Shown here: positions 1 through 7,690 of the stretch, piece by piece
Layout: each line of letters starts with the position of its first letter
Numbering within the stretch: position 1 is the first letter of the stretch
Assembly (NCBI GenBank): GCA_021647585.1
Contig: JAKIUK010000033.1
Span: forward strand, 1-43,157
Direction: 5' to 3'
Length of the DNA stretch: 43,157 bases
Origin: Methylococcaceae bacterium
GTDB lineage: Bacteria > Pseudomonadota > Gammaproteobacteria > Methylococcales > Methylomonadaceae
The notes under the pieces: generated by a model
The model's database searches: none
What the model was told of the DNA's origin: nothing
The model's input: the letters and a program-made list of their open reading frames with translations, nothing else
Program-made: the position numbers and the translations under genes

Positions 1-40
1 CATCTTCCGACAAGTTAACTTTATATTTCTTGGCTGGCAT
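1..40 (-). CDS. IS630-family transposase, N-terminal fragment (runs off the window)
   Basis: The minus strand reads MPAKKYKVNLSED from an ATG at 40 and leaves the window at base 1. This is the kind of start seen in IS630-family transposases. The identification rests on this short start, on the terminal inverted repeat just upstream (about 99-123), and on the matching C-terminal fragment at the other edge of the window. Only 13 residues are visible, so the catalytic DDE core cannot be checked. Confidence 0.55.
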   Translation of the reverse strand, partial: MPAKKYKVNLSED

Positions 41-98
41 GCTATAGACTCAAATATCATTTGGTTACAATTAATACTTGAGATAATACATTAATTAA

Positions 99-154
99 CC
101 ATCAAACCAAAGTTGCCAGACTACTAGTACTCCACCAATGTTGTATTGACGGGC
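99..154. repeat. IS630-type terminal repeat abutting a second, older copy of the same end
   Basis: Bases 99-123, read on the minus strand, give CTGGCAACTTTGGTTTGATGG. The element end at 43031-43050 gives the same word with T for the second G. Directly beyond it, bases 125-150 begin CTAGTACTC and continue TGTTGTATTGA, like the short repeat at 24808-24844. The left IS630 copy therefore appears to have inserted next to or into an earlier related end. The exact element boundary is uncertain to a few bases. Confidence 0.5.
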
Positions 155-457
155 ACAGAAAGCCGATAAATGGTCATCTGCGTTGTTGCACTCGTTTGGA
201 TTAGCCTCCAAGGGCAATCACCCTGTGCAGGTTCTGCCTTTATATTTCGTAACCGAATGGGTCATCGCATTAAATTATTGCTCTGGGATGGAAATGGTGT
301 CTAGTTATGTCAGCGTCGATTACATCAGGGGCACTTTGTTTGGCCGAAGACAGGAGAAACCTGTTTTTCGATCAGTTCAGCACAATGGCAGTGGTTAATA
401 TCAGGTGTGGATTGGCAGCGATTATTAGCAGAACCGCAGGCACAGTGGCAGGTATAA
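151..457 (+). pseudogene. IS66-family orfB (TnpB) remnant
   Basis: A broken coding region of the IS66 accessory protein OrfB (TnpB). The reading RKPING appears at about 157-174. After a frame change, RNRMGHRIKLLLWDGNGV is read from 248. A TAG follows at 302-304 where the family has Trp, and the same frame continues LCQRRLHQGHFVWPKTGET to a natural stop at 455-457. The arginine-rich, WDG-containing core is typical of this family of about 115 residues. The 5' part is missing, cut off near the IS630-type end at 125-150, and the segment between about 175 and 240 is degraded. No tnpA or tnpC partner is present. It cannot make a functional protein. Confidence 0.7.
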
Positions 458-551
458 AACAAATAATGTCGGTAATAATAATGCTGTTAATGAAGGAAAC
501 TGGGATTTCTCAGTTCCCCTCCATTAATTCTGCTGTTAGACCACGAAATTT

Positions 552-1121
552 CTAAAAGAATTTTTTTGCCATATTCAGCAAATCATCCGTCACATCGCCA
601 TCACCATCAGCATCCAGAAACGAAGTAATGAGACTGGAAACAGGACTTGAATCTCCCCCTAAAAGATTATTCACATCCAGCCCACCACTTCCTAACGAAG
701 GATTATTAGCAGTCTCTTTGCTTAAAGCACCCATAACAGTGGTTGCAACCAAGGGTAATAACATTTTAACAATACCACTATCAACACCCGAAGCTTGTGC
801 TGCTTGATCAGCGACATTTCGACTAACGTCTTTATTACCAAAAACATGACCCAAAATAGCATTGCCTTCGTCAACTGCCTCCGGGTCTGATAATTTTTCT
901 GGGTTATCCAGATATTGTTGATGGTCTCCAGAACTTAATGCGCTAATCAATCCACCCAGCCCTTCAGAACTCCCAACGTTTGCCTTAATTCCTTTTGAAA
1001 CAGCAGGCAATAATTGATTAATTACATTTTGCACATCCGCTTCGCCAATTCCACTTTTTTGAGCTAACTGACTAATCAATTGTGTATTTTGACCCCCTAA
1101 AATCACATCTAAAATTCCCAT
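552..1121 (-). CDS. DUF937 family protein (YidB-like)
   Basis: A 189-residue soluble protein matching the DUF937 family. Its hallmarks are the start MGILDVILGG, a region of short alpha-helical repeats around GLGGLISALSSG (about 55-66), and the segment ILGHVFGNKDVSRNVA (about 89-104). The family is widespread and has no agreed function. The C-terminus carries an acidic stretch DADGDGDVTDD (170-180), which resembles an EF-hand or dockerin calcium loop. No signal peptide or membrane segment is seen. A good ribosome site (AGGAGA) sits six bases before the ATG at 1121. The gene stands alone, divergent from the gene at 1421 and convergent with the IS66 remnant. Confidence 0.85.
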   Translation of the reverse strand: MGILDVILGGQNTQLISQLAQKSGIGEADVQNVINQLLPAVSKGIKANVGSSEGLGGLISALSSGDHQQYLDNPEKLSDPEAVDEGNAILGHVFGNKDVSRNVADQAAQASGVDSGIVKMLLPLVATTVMGALSKETANNPSLGSGGLDVNNLLGGDSSPVSSLITSFLDADGDGDVTDDLLNMAKKFF

Positions 1122-1420
1122 TAAATTCTCCTAAACAATGTAAATAAATTAAAACCGTACTCTATCGTTATAAACAATATGGTAGTATTTTTCAAAAAGA
1201 TAATTACAACCTGAATTTAATTATTATATAAATATTAACTAATTTCTGGTAAAACAATCGATTAGCTATTTTCTGTCAGTCTTTTAAAACGAGTGACAAC
1301 AAAAGTACCATAGAATATCTTGATCTGAGGATCAAAACAAATGATTATAAATAATGCAACCTATTTTGATTCTTACACTTCAAAAAAAAGACAACATGTC
1401 TGTTAAATAAGACTTTCTTC

Positions 1421-2719
1421 ATGAAAAATTTAAACTATCAAACTGATATTCTCGAACGTTTCATCCCTATTAGTCTTAATTATCTGATTTCAGACTTATT
1501 ACAGTCGAGCTTGCTTTCACCTGACCAACGGGAACCATTTAAACAATTCTGTACTTGTTATATTTCATTGTTTCATGCGCATTCACATAAACAAATGCAA
1601 TATTTAAAGTCAATATACCAACCCTTTAACCCGGATAGAGATACTTTAATTTTAAACAAAAAAGAATTGAGTAAACAATTAACACAGCTAAAATCCGAAT
1701 TGTATTCAGTTTTGGAAAATGCTAATTATGAAAAGATTTCCGAACACGATCTCAATCAGGCGCTCAATAAAATATCTCCACATGGTGTTAAAGTATCCGT
1801 TGATTTTGAAGATTTTACTGAAGTTGCCCTATTCTATAGAGGTTCGGCAACGCATACAGAGTTTCATAGAAACTGGAAACAATTTAAATTTAAAAAACAA
1901 CAAGTTGAAGTACAGGTTTTTCGTCGCTTATTCATTTTATTACAACCCAAAAACAGAGAACAATGGATTAAACATCTTACCATTAACAAAAAGTTAAGCC
2001 TTAAAAAAGCCAAAAAACAAGTGGATGCCTCATTTAAATCACTCGCCATTAGTGGAGAAGATGATGTCGTTTACATGAAATTATTTAAAGATATTCCCAG
2101 GGCTGACCTGGAAATGTTGTTTCCCAATACTCGTATACAAATACGTCTGTTTGATAAAATCAAGCTGGGAATTATGGGCGGAGGTGGGACTGCGGGTGGC
2201 ATAATGGCCACGATCACTAAATTAACCGCCTCGATTGATCCTGTTTCTGCATTGATTGCAGTAGGAGGTCTGTTAGGTGTTATATGGCGGCAAATTGCAA
2301 AAATATTTTCCCAGCGAGCCAAATACAGTGCTATTTTAACTAAGAACCTGTACTTTTACAGCCTCAATAACAATATGGGTGCCCTAACCTACCTAGTAGA
2401 TTCTGCTGAAAATGAAGAATGTAAAGAGGCCATTTTGGCTTATTTCTTTCTATTGACTGGGGGGGAAAGTAATCGTCATACTCTCGATAAGCGTATTGAA
2501 GATTATATTCTACAGCAATATGCGATTCCTATGAATTTTGAAATCGATGACGGCCTGGAAAAGTTAGATAACTCAAAGCTGCTATCTCACAACGATGATG
2601 CAATCACTGCACTGCCATTAAATGAAGCAAATATAACATTGATGCAACAATGGAATCATCTCATTCACAACAATGCGAAACCTAATAACGAGGAATACAA
2701 TAATGTCGATAGCCAATGA
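1421..2719 (+). CDS. DUF3754 / TMEM143-like membrane protein
   Basis: A 432-residue protein with the DUF3754 (TMEM143-like) signature. A charged region contains LFKDIPRADLEMLFPNT (about 221-237), and a glycine-rich hydrophobic hairpin follows at about 250-295 (GIMGGGGTAGGIMATITK, then ALIAVGGLLGVIW). A conserved tail with FYSLNNNMGAL comes after that. The family includes mitochondrial TMEM143 in animals and has no established biochemical role. The likely location is the inner membrane with a large cytoplasmic N-terminal part. No clear ribosome site precedes the ATG. The 3' end overlaps the next gene by 17 bases, so the two are probably co-translated and may form one complex; that last point is inference. 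Confidence 0.8.
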   Translation: MKNLNYQTDILERFIPISLNYLISDLLQSSLLSPDQREPFKQFCTCYISLFHAHSHKQMQYLKSIYQPFNPDRDTLILNKKELSKQLTQLKSELYSVLENANYEKISEHDLNQALNKISPHGVKVSVDFEDFTEVALFYRGSATHTEFHRNWKQFKFKKQQVEVQVFRRLFILLQPKNREQWIKHLTINKKLSLKKAKKQVDASFKSLAISGEDDVVYMKLFKDIPRADLEMLFPNTRIQIRLFDKIKLGIMGGGGTAGGIMATITKLTASIDPVSALIAVGGLLGVIWRQIAKIFSQRAKYSAILTKNLYFYSLNNNMGALTYLVDSAENEECKEAILAYFFLLTGGESNRHTLDKRIEDYILQQYAIPMNFEIDDGLEKLDNSKLLSHNDDAITALPLNEANITLMQQWNHLIHNNAKPNNEEYNNVDSQ

Positions 2720-3887
2720 GAAGATAAAAAAATCATCTTATAAAAGAGGAGAAACCGCTGGCTTTCTTGAAAACATAGGGGTTAAATATTATCGTTATCT
2801 AACCAACAAATCGGGTACTGCCGAGATAAAAAATATCAGTATAGATGATTTGCCTTCAGATATTACCTTACAAACCCTTTCCAGCAATATTACTACATTT
2901 GCTGCTGTCATTGCCTTTGCGATCGGGGCATTAACAACCTTTGTCTCCATCTGGGTAGAATGGACATATCAGGATACCATGGATACTGTGCCGTATTATC
3001 TCTTCTATGGCAGTGTCCTGGTAATAATGTTGCTAATAGAAATGGCTGTACTCTTCTGGCTAGGTCTTAAGACTGTCTATAGCCTGGCTTGTTTAACAGG
3101 ACATAACCAGCCGACAAAAGGCTCCTGTTTACCCGGTGATGATGCTGTACCCAATATTTTAGCGCGTGCTGCCCTGGAAGTTCCTGATCCGGTTATTCAA
3201 TACTTGGGAATCGACCCACTAAAACACTTATCCAAATCCAAACTGTTTATGGTGGCTTTTTTATATAAAGCTAAAGTTATTCTAAGTGGTATGGCGGTCA
3301 AGTTTGTATTGATTCGTTTATTTGGTAAAGGTGAAACACGAAATGCATTTAGCTGGATTGCTATTCCAATCACGGGAATATGGGATGCATTTACTATTTA
3401 TAAAGTTGCCCGTGAAGCCCGCCTAAGGCTGTTTGGCAATAAACTGGCTGCTCATATTGTTAATGACATACTCACTGAAGAACTCATTGAACAGCTCTCT
3501 CCAAAAGCCCGCGAAGGCTCAATCAGAGCAATTGCAACCATGATGGTGCTTGCTCAAAACTACCACCCTAATATGCTGGTTTTATTAATCAGACTCTGTG
3601 ATACCTTTAAAATTAATGATGACTCTGAATATGACAACTGGGATGATTTTTTACAACTTTTAGACGAAGTGTCTACTAAAGAGCGTTATTTTCTATTGGA
3701 TTTACTCAGTGTTTCTGCTGCCTTTGATGGACATTTATCAAAATTGGAACGGCATCATTTACCCGAAGCATTTAAAGAATTAACTGATGTCTATATGCCA
3801 CGTACTGAAAAACTGAAAAACATGCTGTTAAATGGTCAATTACATGCGGCTAAAAAATTATGTACACTGGACTTTGAACCAGGTTAA
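2703..3887 (+). CDS. LBF_2804-like two-helix membrane protein
   Basis: A protein of about 394 residues. I chose the ATG at 2703 because GAGGAA lies eight bases before it; an upstream in-frame start at 2673 sits deep inside the preceding gene and lacks such a site. Two or more membrane segments are visible at about 45-75 (AAVIAFAIGALTTFVSIW) and 85-115 (YLFYGSVLVIMLLIEMAVL). A third hydrophobic stretch at about 180-220 is weaker. A long soluble alpha-helical C-terminal half follows. It resembles proteins annotated as the LBF_2804 family, a name without a function, and this assignment is from memory. It is translationally coupled to the DUF3754 gene before it. Confidence 0.6.
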   Translation: MSIANEKIKKSSYKRGETAGFLENIGVKYYRYLTNKSGTAEIKNISIDDLPSDITLQTLSSNITTFAAVIAFAIGALTTFVSIWVEWTYQDTMDTVPYYLFYGSVLVIMLLIEMAVLFWLGLKTVYSLACLTGHNQPTKGSCLPGDDAVPNILARAALEVPDPVIQYLGIDPLKHLSKSKLFMVAFLYKAKVILSGMAVKFVLIRLFGKGETRNAFSWIAIPITGIWDAFTIYKVAREARLRLFGNKLAAHIVNDILTEELIEQLSPKAREGSIRAIATMMVLAQNYHPNMLVLLIRLCDTFKINDDSEYDNWDDFLQLLDEVSTKERYFLLDLLSVSAAFDGHLSKLERHHLPEAFKELTDVYMPRTEKLKNMLLNGQLHAAKKLCTLDFEPG

Positions 3888-3949
3888 GTACCTGCCAATA
3901 TCCTTGGGGAACTCGTACAGCAACCCTGATCGATCATACGGTCCACAGA

Positions 3950-4000
3950 TGCAACTCCCTCCCTTACCCTGTCGCTCAGGGTTAGGCTGTCTGAGTTGCA
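3950..4000. terminator. Nested hairpin between convergent genes
   Basis: ACCCTG (3966-3971) and CAGGGT (3977-3982) form a perfect 6-bp stem with a five-base loop. GCAACTC (3951-3957) and GAGTTGC (3993-3999) can close an outer stem. It lies between the stop at 3887 (plus) and the stop at 4024 (minus), where a bidirectional terminator would be expected. There is no clear T-run, so factor-independent termination is not certain; it could be a repeat palindrome. Confidence 0.4.
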
Positions 4001-4023
4001 GGGATTAATTGGCGAAGTCGTTG

Positions 4024-5673
4024 CTAATTAAACCACTCACCAACAACACTCCTAACACGTGTAGACAAACTTGGTTTCATTGGTAAAACTGTGATTCCCC
4101 GGGCAAGACCATTTTCCAGTTCAAAAGCGAGGTCCATCGCATTGGTAAATCCTTTTTCAGGATTAACTGCACGCAGTAGCAAAACCTCGAGCCATGAAGG
4201 TAAATCAGGGCGATATTGACCCAATGGAACGGGTTTATCAAAACTTGGTCGGGTAAAAGGTTCCACTTCACCATAAGGATAATGCCCTTTACTAAACATT
4301 CGATACAAAGTCACACCTAAAGCATAAAGGTCTGAATGTTCATTTCCTCGGTCACCTCGGAATAATTGTGGCGCCATATAACTAGGCGTCCCTGGCGCGG
4401 TACTTTCTAACTCATCATCTAAACCCGGTAATCGAGCCACACCTAAATCCAGTAACTTTAATCCACCTTGTTTGAGCAAAATAATATTCTCAGGTTTAAT
4501 ATCTCTATGGATCACCCTTTCTTTATGTAAAGAATAAACAGCTTTGCATAACATCAAACTAATCTCCACGCCCATATCCAGTGAAATACTGTTTTCCAAC
4601 AAACAATGCTCTAGTGTCTCACCTTGATAATACGGCATGACGGTGTATAAACTAGTTCTCCTCCCCGTTTCCAACTCCACTTGTTCGGCAATCCAGGGGT
4701 TATGGACATGTGAAGTAATCCAGTTTTCACGAATAAATGCCTGACGATAAATTTCCTCGGAATTCGCTTCCGGCTTAGGAAACTTCAGCACCACTTCCCC
4801 ATGCCTGCCATCTTGATCACTCGCCAGGAACAGGCATGTATAACGACTATTAGAAAGTTTACTTTTCAAATAAAAGCCATCTACATAATCATTCACTTTA
4901 GGAACTGCCATCATTGCCAAATCATCAACCGCAGTCTCCAAAAAAGATTTATCAGGTGGTGGTAACTTCAAAACATCAATAACTAAAGCACTGACATTAT
5001 CATGACTACCAGCCTGTATCGCTTCTTTTACAAATGTTTGAGCATGGTCTTGAGTGGATTGGTTTAGGCACAATAAATATTGAATTTTTTTATCTGTTAA
5101 AGATGTATGAATACCATCACAACAAAGTAAAAAACGATCATGAAGATTTAGGTTATGCTGTGAATAGTCAATGTGTACAGTATCGTCAATTCCCAAGGCA
5201 CGGGTTAACACATGCTGTAAATCAGGATGCTGATGAACATGATCTGTTGTCAGACATTCCAGGCGACTATTTCTGAGACGATAGATACGAGTATCGCCCA
5301 AATGAATAACATGCACCTGACTTCCAAGAAAAATCAATGCACTAAAAGTTGTCCCCATACCTTTATGTGCTGAATCGCGTAGTGATTGTGAATGAATCCA
5401 ACGATTAATTGAAACCAATGAATTCTCAGCCATGCGCTTAACGCCCAGCGTCTCTTTTTGCTCATAATAAGCATCTATAAATTCGCGAACAGCAAGTTCA
5501 GCCGCGTATCGACCCCCTCCAGTTCCTCCGATACCATCAGTAATAATGGCAACACTTCCATAGATTGCTCTCTCGTCTTCAGTTCCTTGGTAAAATGCAA
5601 CAAAGTCCTCGTTGGATTCACGCTTCCCTGCTTCCGTTGCAAAGCCACATTGGGTTTCTAAATGATCTGCCAT
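4024..5673 (-). CDS. Bifunctional PP2C phosphatase / Ser-Thr protein kinase
   Basis: A 549-residue fusion. The N-terminal part (about 5-240) is a PP2C metal-dependent phosphatase with SNEDF (20-24), DGIGG (46-50), GDTRIYR (126-132), CDGI (185-188) and DN (225-226). The C-terminal part (about 265-525) is a Hanks-type kinase with a candidate ATP lysine K297, the catalytic loop HRDIKPEN (389-396), DLG instead of DFG (409-411) and APQ instead of APE (434-436). Unlike the paralogue at 7691 it has no C-terminal membrane helix. Proteins of this architecture are often encoded beside nitrate/nitrite transport and assimilation genes in proteobacteria, which fits the neighbourhood, but the substrate is unknown. 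The ribosome site AGGA lies eight bases before the ATG. The changed DLG and APQ residues may alter kinase activity. Confidence 0.9.
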   Translation of the reverse strand: MADHLETQCGFATEAGKRESNEDFVAFYQGTEDERAIYGSVAIITDGIGGTGGGRYAAELAVREFIDAYYEQKETLGVKRMAENSLVSINRWIHSQSLRDSAHKGMGTTFSALIFLGSQVHVIHLGDTRIYRLRNSRLECLTTDHVHQHPDLQHVLTRALGIDDTVHIDYSQHNLNLHDRFLLCCDGIHTSLTDKKIQYLLCLNQSTQDHAQTFVKEAIQAGSHDNVSALVIDVLKLPPPDKSFLETAVDDLAMMAVPKVNDYVDGFYLKSKLSNSRYTCLFLASDQDGRHGEVVLKFPKPEANSEEIYRQAFIRENWITSHVHNPWIAEQVELETGRRTSLYTVMPYYQGETLEHCLLENSISLDMGVEISLMLCKAVYSLHKERVIHRDIKPENIILLKQGGLKLLDLGVARLPGLDDELESTAPGTPSYMAPQLFRGDRGNEHSDLYALGVTLYRMFSKGHYPYGEVEPFTRPSFDKPVPLGQYRPDLPSWLEVLLLRAVNPEKGFTNAMDLAFELENGLARGITVLPMKPSLSTRVRSVVGEWFN

Positions 5674-5717
5674 GAGAATTATCCTAGTTTTAAATTTAAA
5701 ATACGTGCATTAAATAG

Positions 5718-5933
5718 CTATGGAACTCGCACGGAATAAGTGTGGCAACTGGCGCAGGATTTATGTTTGTATTCAAGGCGTGGCAACAGGCACATAGTAA
5801 GCTACGGTCGCAACCAGCCTCCTGCTTCAAGCGACACTTGCACATCCATGTGCTACGCAACTGTTGCCACAACGCTGAAGACAATCATAAAGGCAAGCGA
5901 GTTGTCGAAGTTATTTCATGCACGTTCCTATGT
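5718..5933. repeat. MITE-like element with imperfect terminal repeats
   Basis: The left end (5718-5753, TATGGAACTCGCACGGAATAA) and the reverse complement of the right end (about 5900-5932, CATAGGAACGTGCATGAAATAA) are clearly related over about 33 bases. An internal core at about 5806-5853 matches, in the opposite orientation, the core at about 9550-9595 (GGATGTGCAAGTGTCGCT). There is no gene inside; the short reading frames here follow from the repeat. It ends a few bases before the stop of the cytochrome gene. Confidence 0.5.
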
Positions 5934-6274
5934 TACTTATCCCATTTCTTAATAAAAAGAGGAGAACGTCGACCTTTATTATTAGGCGAATAATTTTTAG
6001 TTAGATAATTTAGTATTATTTTTTCACTAACTTTACTTAAAAATGGCATCCCTTGATCTTTTTGCATCCAGCGAATAGTATCAATCCAACCCTGACGACT
6101 TGCTTTACTTTGAATAACCACCTCTAAAGAATGACATGTTGAGCAATATTGTTGTACTGATTTATAGCCCAAATCAATAATCAAACCAGATTGTGGATCA
6201 ATGGTTTGCACTGCAAACACCGGTTGAGTTAAAAATAGTGAAAAAATCAGGGTTAATCTGACAATCTGAATCAT
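5933..6274 (-). CDS. Monohaem cytochrome c, probable sulfite dehydrogenase subunit B
   Basis: A 113-residue exported protein with a signal peptide (about 1-21, cut after VFA) and one haem c site, CSTCH (44-48). Met70 and Met76 are candidates for the distal iron ligand. Its gene follows the molybdopterin oxidoreductase at a gap of nine bases that contains a run of seven G, a strong ribosome site, so the two are made together. A small c-type cytochrome after a sulfite dehydrogenase catalytic gene is the SorB arrangement, in which the cytochrome takes the two electrons from sulfite oxidation in the periplasm. The assignment as SorB-like rests mainly on this context; single-haem cytochromes are hard to subtype by sequence. 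The 3' end abuts the repeat element. Confidence 0.75.
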   Translation of the reverse strand: MIQIVRLTLIFSLFLTQPVFAVQTIDPQSGLIIDLGYKSVQQYCSTCHSLEVVIQSKASRQGWIDTIRWMQKDQGMPFLSKVSEKIILNYLTKNYSPNNKGRRSPLFIKKWDK

Positions 6275-6283
6275 AATCCCCCC

Positions 6284-7603
6284 CTAGATAACTTTTACAG
6301 CAATACGATGACAGGCATTATTAAGATAGCCCTTGGGGTTCCAACCCGGTATAACCATGGGTTGTTTATTTCCAGAACTGTCTTTTGCTCTGGCCCAGAC
6401 TTCATAATATCCCTTTTCAGGAAAATCACATTTAGCACTCCAATGTTGCCAGGCAAGACGGTTTTTGGGTTGTTGTAAAATACCAGGTTGCCAGGTGACA
6501 CCAAAATCAATGGAAACCTCCATAGCAGAGACTTTTAGATCACCAGCCCATGCATGTCCTCGAACCAGTAATTGGTGCCCTAACTTAATCAATAGTCCGC
6601 TTTGAGGAAAAGTAATCAATGACTTAACTGGCATGGATTCTATAATACACATTTCCTTTTCAAGGACTTTAGTACCCGGAGCAACAGGATTGCATGGAAC
6701 TTTATAGGAATATCCCTGCATTTTTTCTCCATCATGAATCTTATTCCTAACCACAATTTTTTCTAACCACTTTCCCGAGGTAGAAGCGGGCCAGCCGCCA
6801 CAAACTAATCGCAGTGGATATCCATTCATCAAGGGAATATCTTCACCATTGACAGCCCATGCAATCAAAGTTTTCTTTTCCAGTGCTTTATGCATGGGAA
6901 TGCCTCTTGAAATCGGCACCCTATCAGGATTACCGCTAAGATGTGTGTCACGCCCATAAAAACCCACATAGACTGCATCATCTTTAATGCCTACCTTTTT
7001 AAGTACATCCCTTAGCCTGATACCAGTCCATTCCGGACTCGCTATAGCCCCTGTCGTCCATTGCGTTCCTTTTGCGGGAGGATTAAATTCATGTCTACCA
7101 TTACCCGCACATTCAATCGTTAATTGATAAGTATATTGTTTGAATTCCTTTTTTAATTGATCCAGTGAAAATTGCACATTTGATTCAACTGATTCACCCC
7201 CAATGTTTAAAACCCAGGTTGCGGGATCAACACTCACCGGAGGAACGCCATTATTGCGTATAAATATTTTATCAGCAGGGGTAATCAGATCATCTAAAAG
7301 ATGCGGTGGTGTTTCAACACTTAAAGGACGATCATTTAATACAACCAAGCCTTGATCTTTTCCGGCAATTTTAAAAGGCTGATCTGTATTGGCCAATGCT
7401 GCTGGAATAAGTCCGCCCGGCATTTTATCGGCAAAAGGAATCGAAGCGCCTAAGGCGGCACTCATCGCTAACAAACCACTGTTTCTCAAAAAACCTCGTC
7501 TTGATGCCGGATCAACTTTTCTATCCCAAATTAATTCATCAGCTAACTCAGCATCATCACGATATAACTGATGAATTCCTTTTTCTTCAATTTTATTATT
7601 CAT
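6284..7603 (-). CDS. Sulfite oxidase-family molybdopterin oxidoreductase (sulfite dehydrogenase)
   Basis: A 439-residue protein of the sulfite oxidase family. A twin-arginine export motif, SRRGFL (34-39), is followed by a hydrophobic stretch, so folded export of the molybdenum enzyme to the periplasm is expected. The molybdenum ligand is Cys165 in LTIECAGNGR, followed by a typical substrate-pocket region (GIRLRDVLKK). The C-terminal third is the dimerisation domain (about 320-430, MEVSIDFGVTW). It probably oxidises sulfite to sulfate and passes electrons to the small cytochrome encoded next. SoxC is an alternative; that protein usually sits with SoxD and other sox genes, none of which is seen here. 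The ATG is preceded by AGGA. Confidence 0.85.
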   Translation of the reverse strand: MNNKIEEKGIHQLYRDDAELADELIWDRKVDPASRRGFLRNSGLLAMSAALGASIPFADKMPGGLIPAALANTDQPFKIAGKDQGLVVLNDRPLSVETPPHLLDDLITPADKIFIRNNGVPPVSVDPATWVLNIGGESVESNVQFSLDQLKKEFKQYTYQLTIECAGNGRHEFNPPAKGTQWTTGAIASPEWTGIRLRDVLKKVGIKDDAVYVGFYGRDTHLSGNPDRVPISRGIPMHKALEKKTLIAWAVNGEDIPLMNGYPLRLVCGGWPASTSGKWLEKIVVRNKIHDGEKMQGYSYKVPCNPVAPGTKVLEKEMCIIESMPVKSLITFPQSGLLIKLGHQLLVRGHAWAGDLKVSAMEVSIDFGVTWQPGILQQPKNRLAWQHWSAKCDFPEKGYYEVWARAKDSSGNKQPMVIPGWNPKGYLNNACHRIAVKVI

Positions 7604-7649
7604 CTGAAATCCTATTATAAAAAATAGCTTATTGTTGATTCTAATGCTA

Positions 7650-7671
7650 CACCTTTTGTGTTTACAAGGTG
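7650..7671. other. Small inverted repeat between kinase and sulfite dehydrogenase genes
   Basis: CACCTT (7650-7655) and AAGGTG (7666-7671) form an inverted repeat around TTGTGTTTAC. It lies downstream of the kinase stop and upstream of the oxidoreductase start, so it could be a weak terminator or an operator. There is no T-run. Confidence 0.25.
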
Positions 7672-7690
7672 CAAGAAAGCATCAAAAAAA

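Noticed and set aside
183..555. Two short open frames on the plus strand
   Set aside because: They overlap the IS66 orfB remnant in other frames and have no family match; the remnant explains the open sequence.
5740..5993. Open frames of 60-83 codons on both strands
   Set aside because: They arise from the MITE-like element; no ribosome site, no family, and they run into the cytochrome gene.
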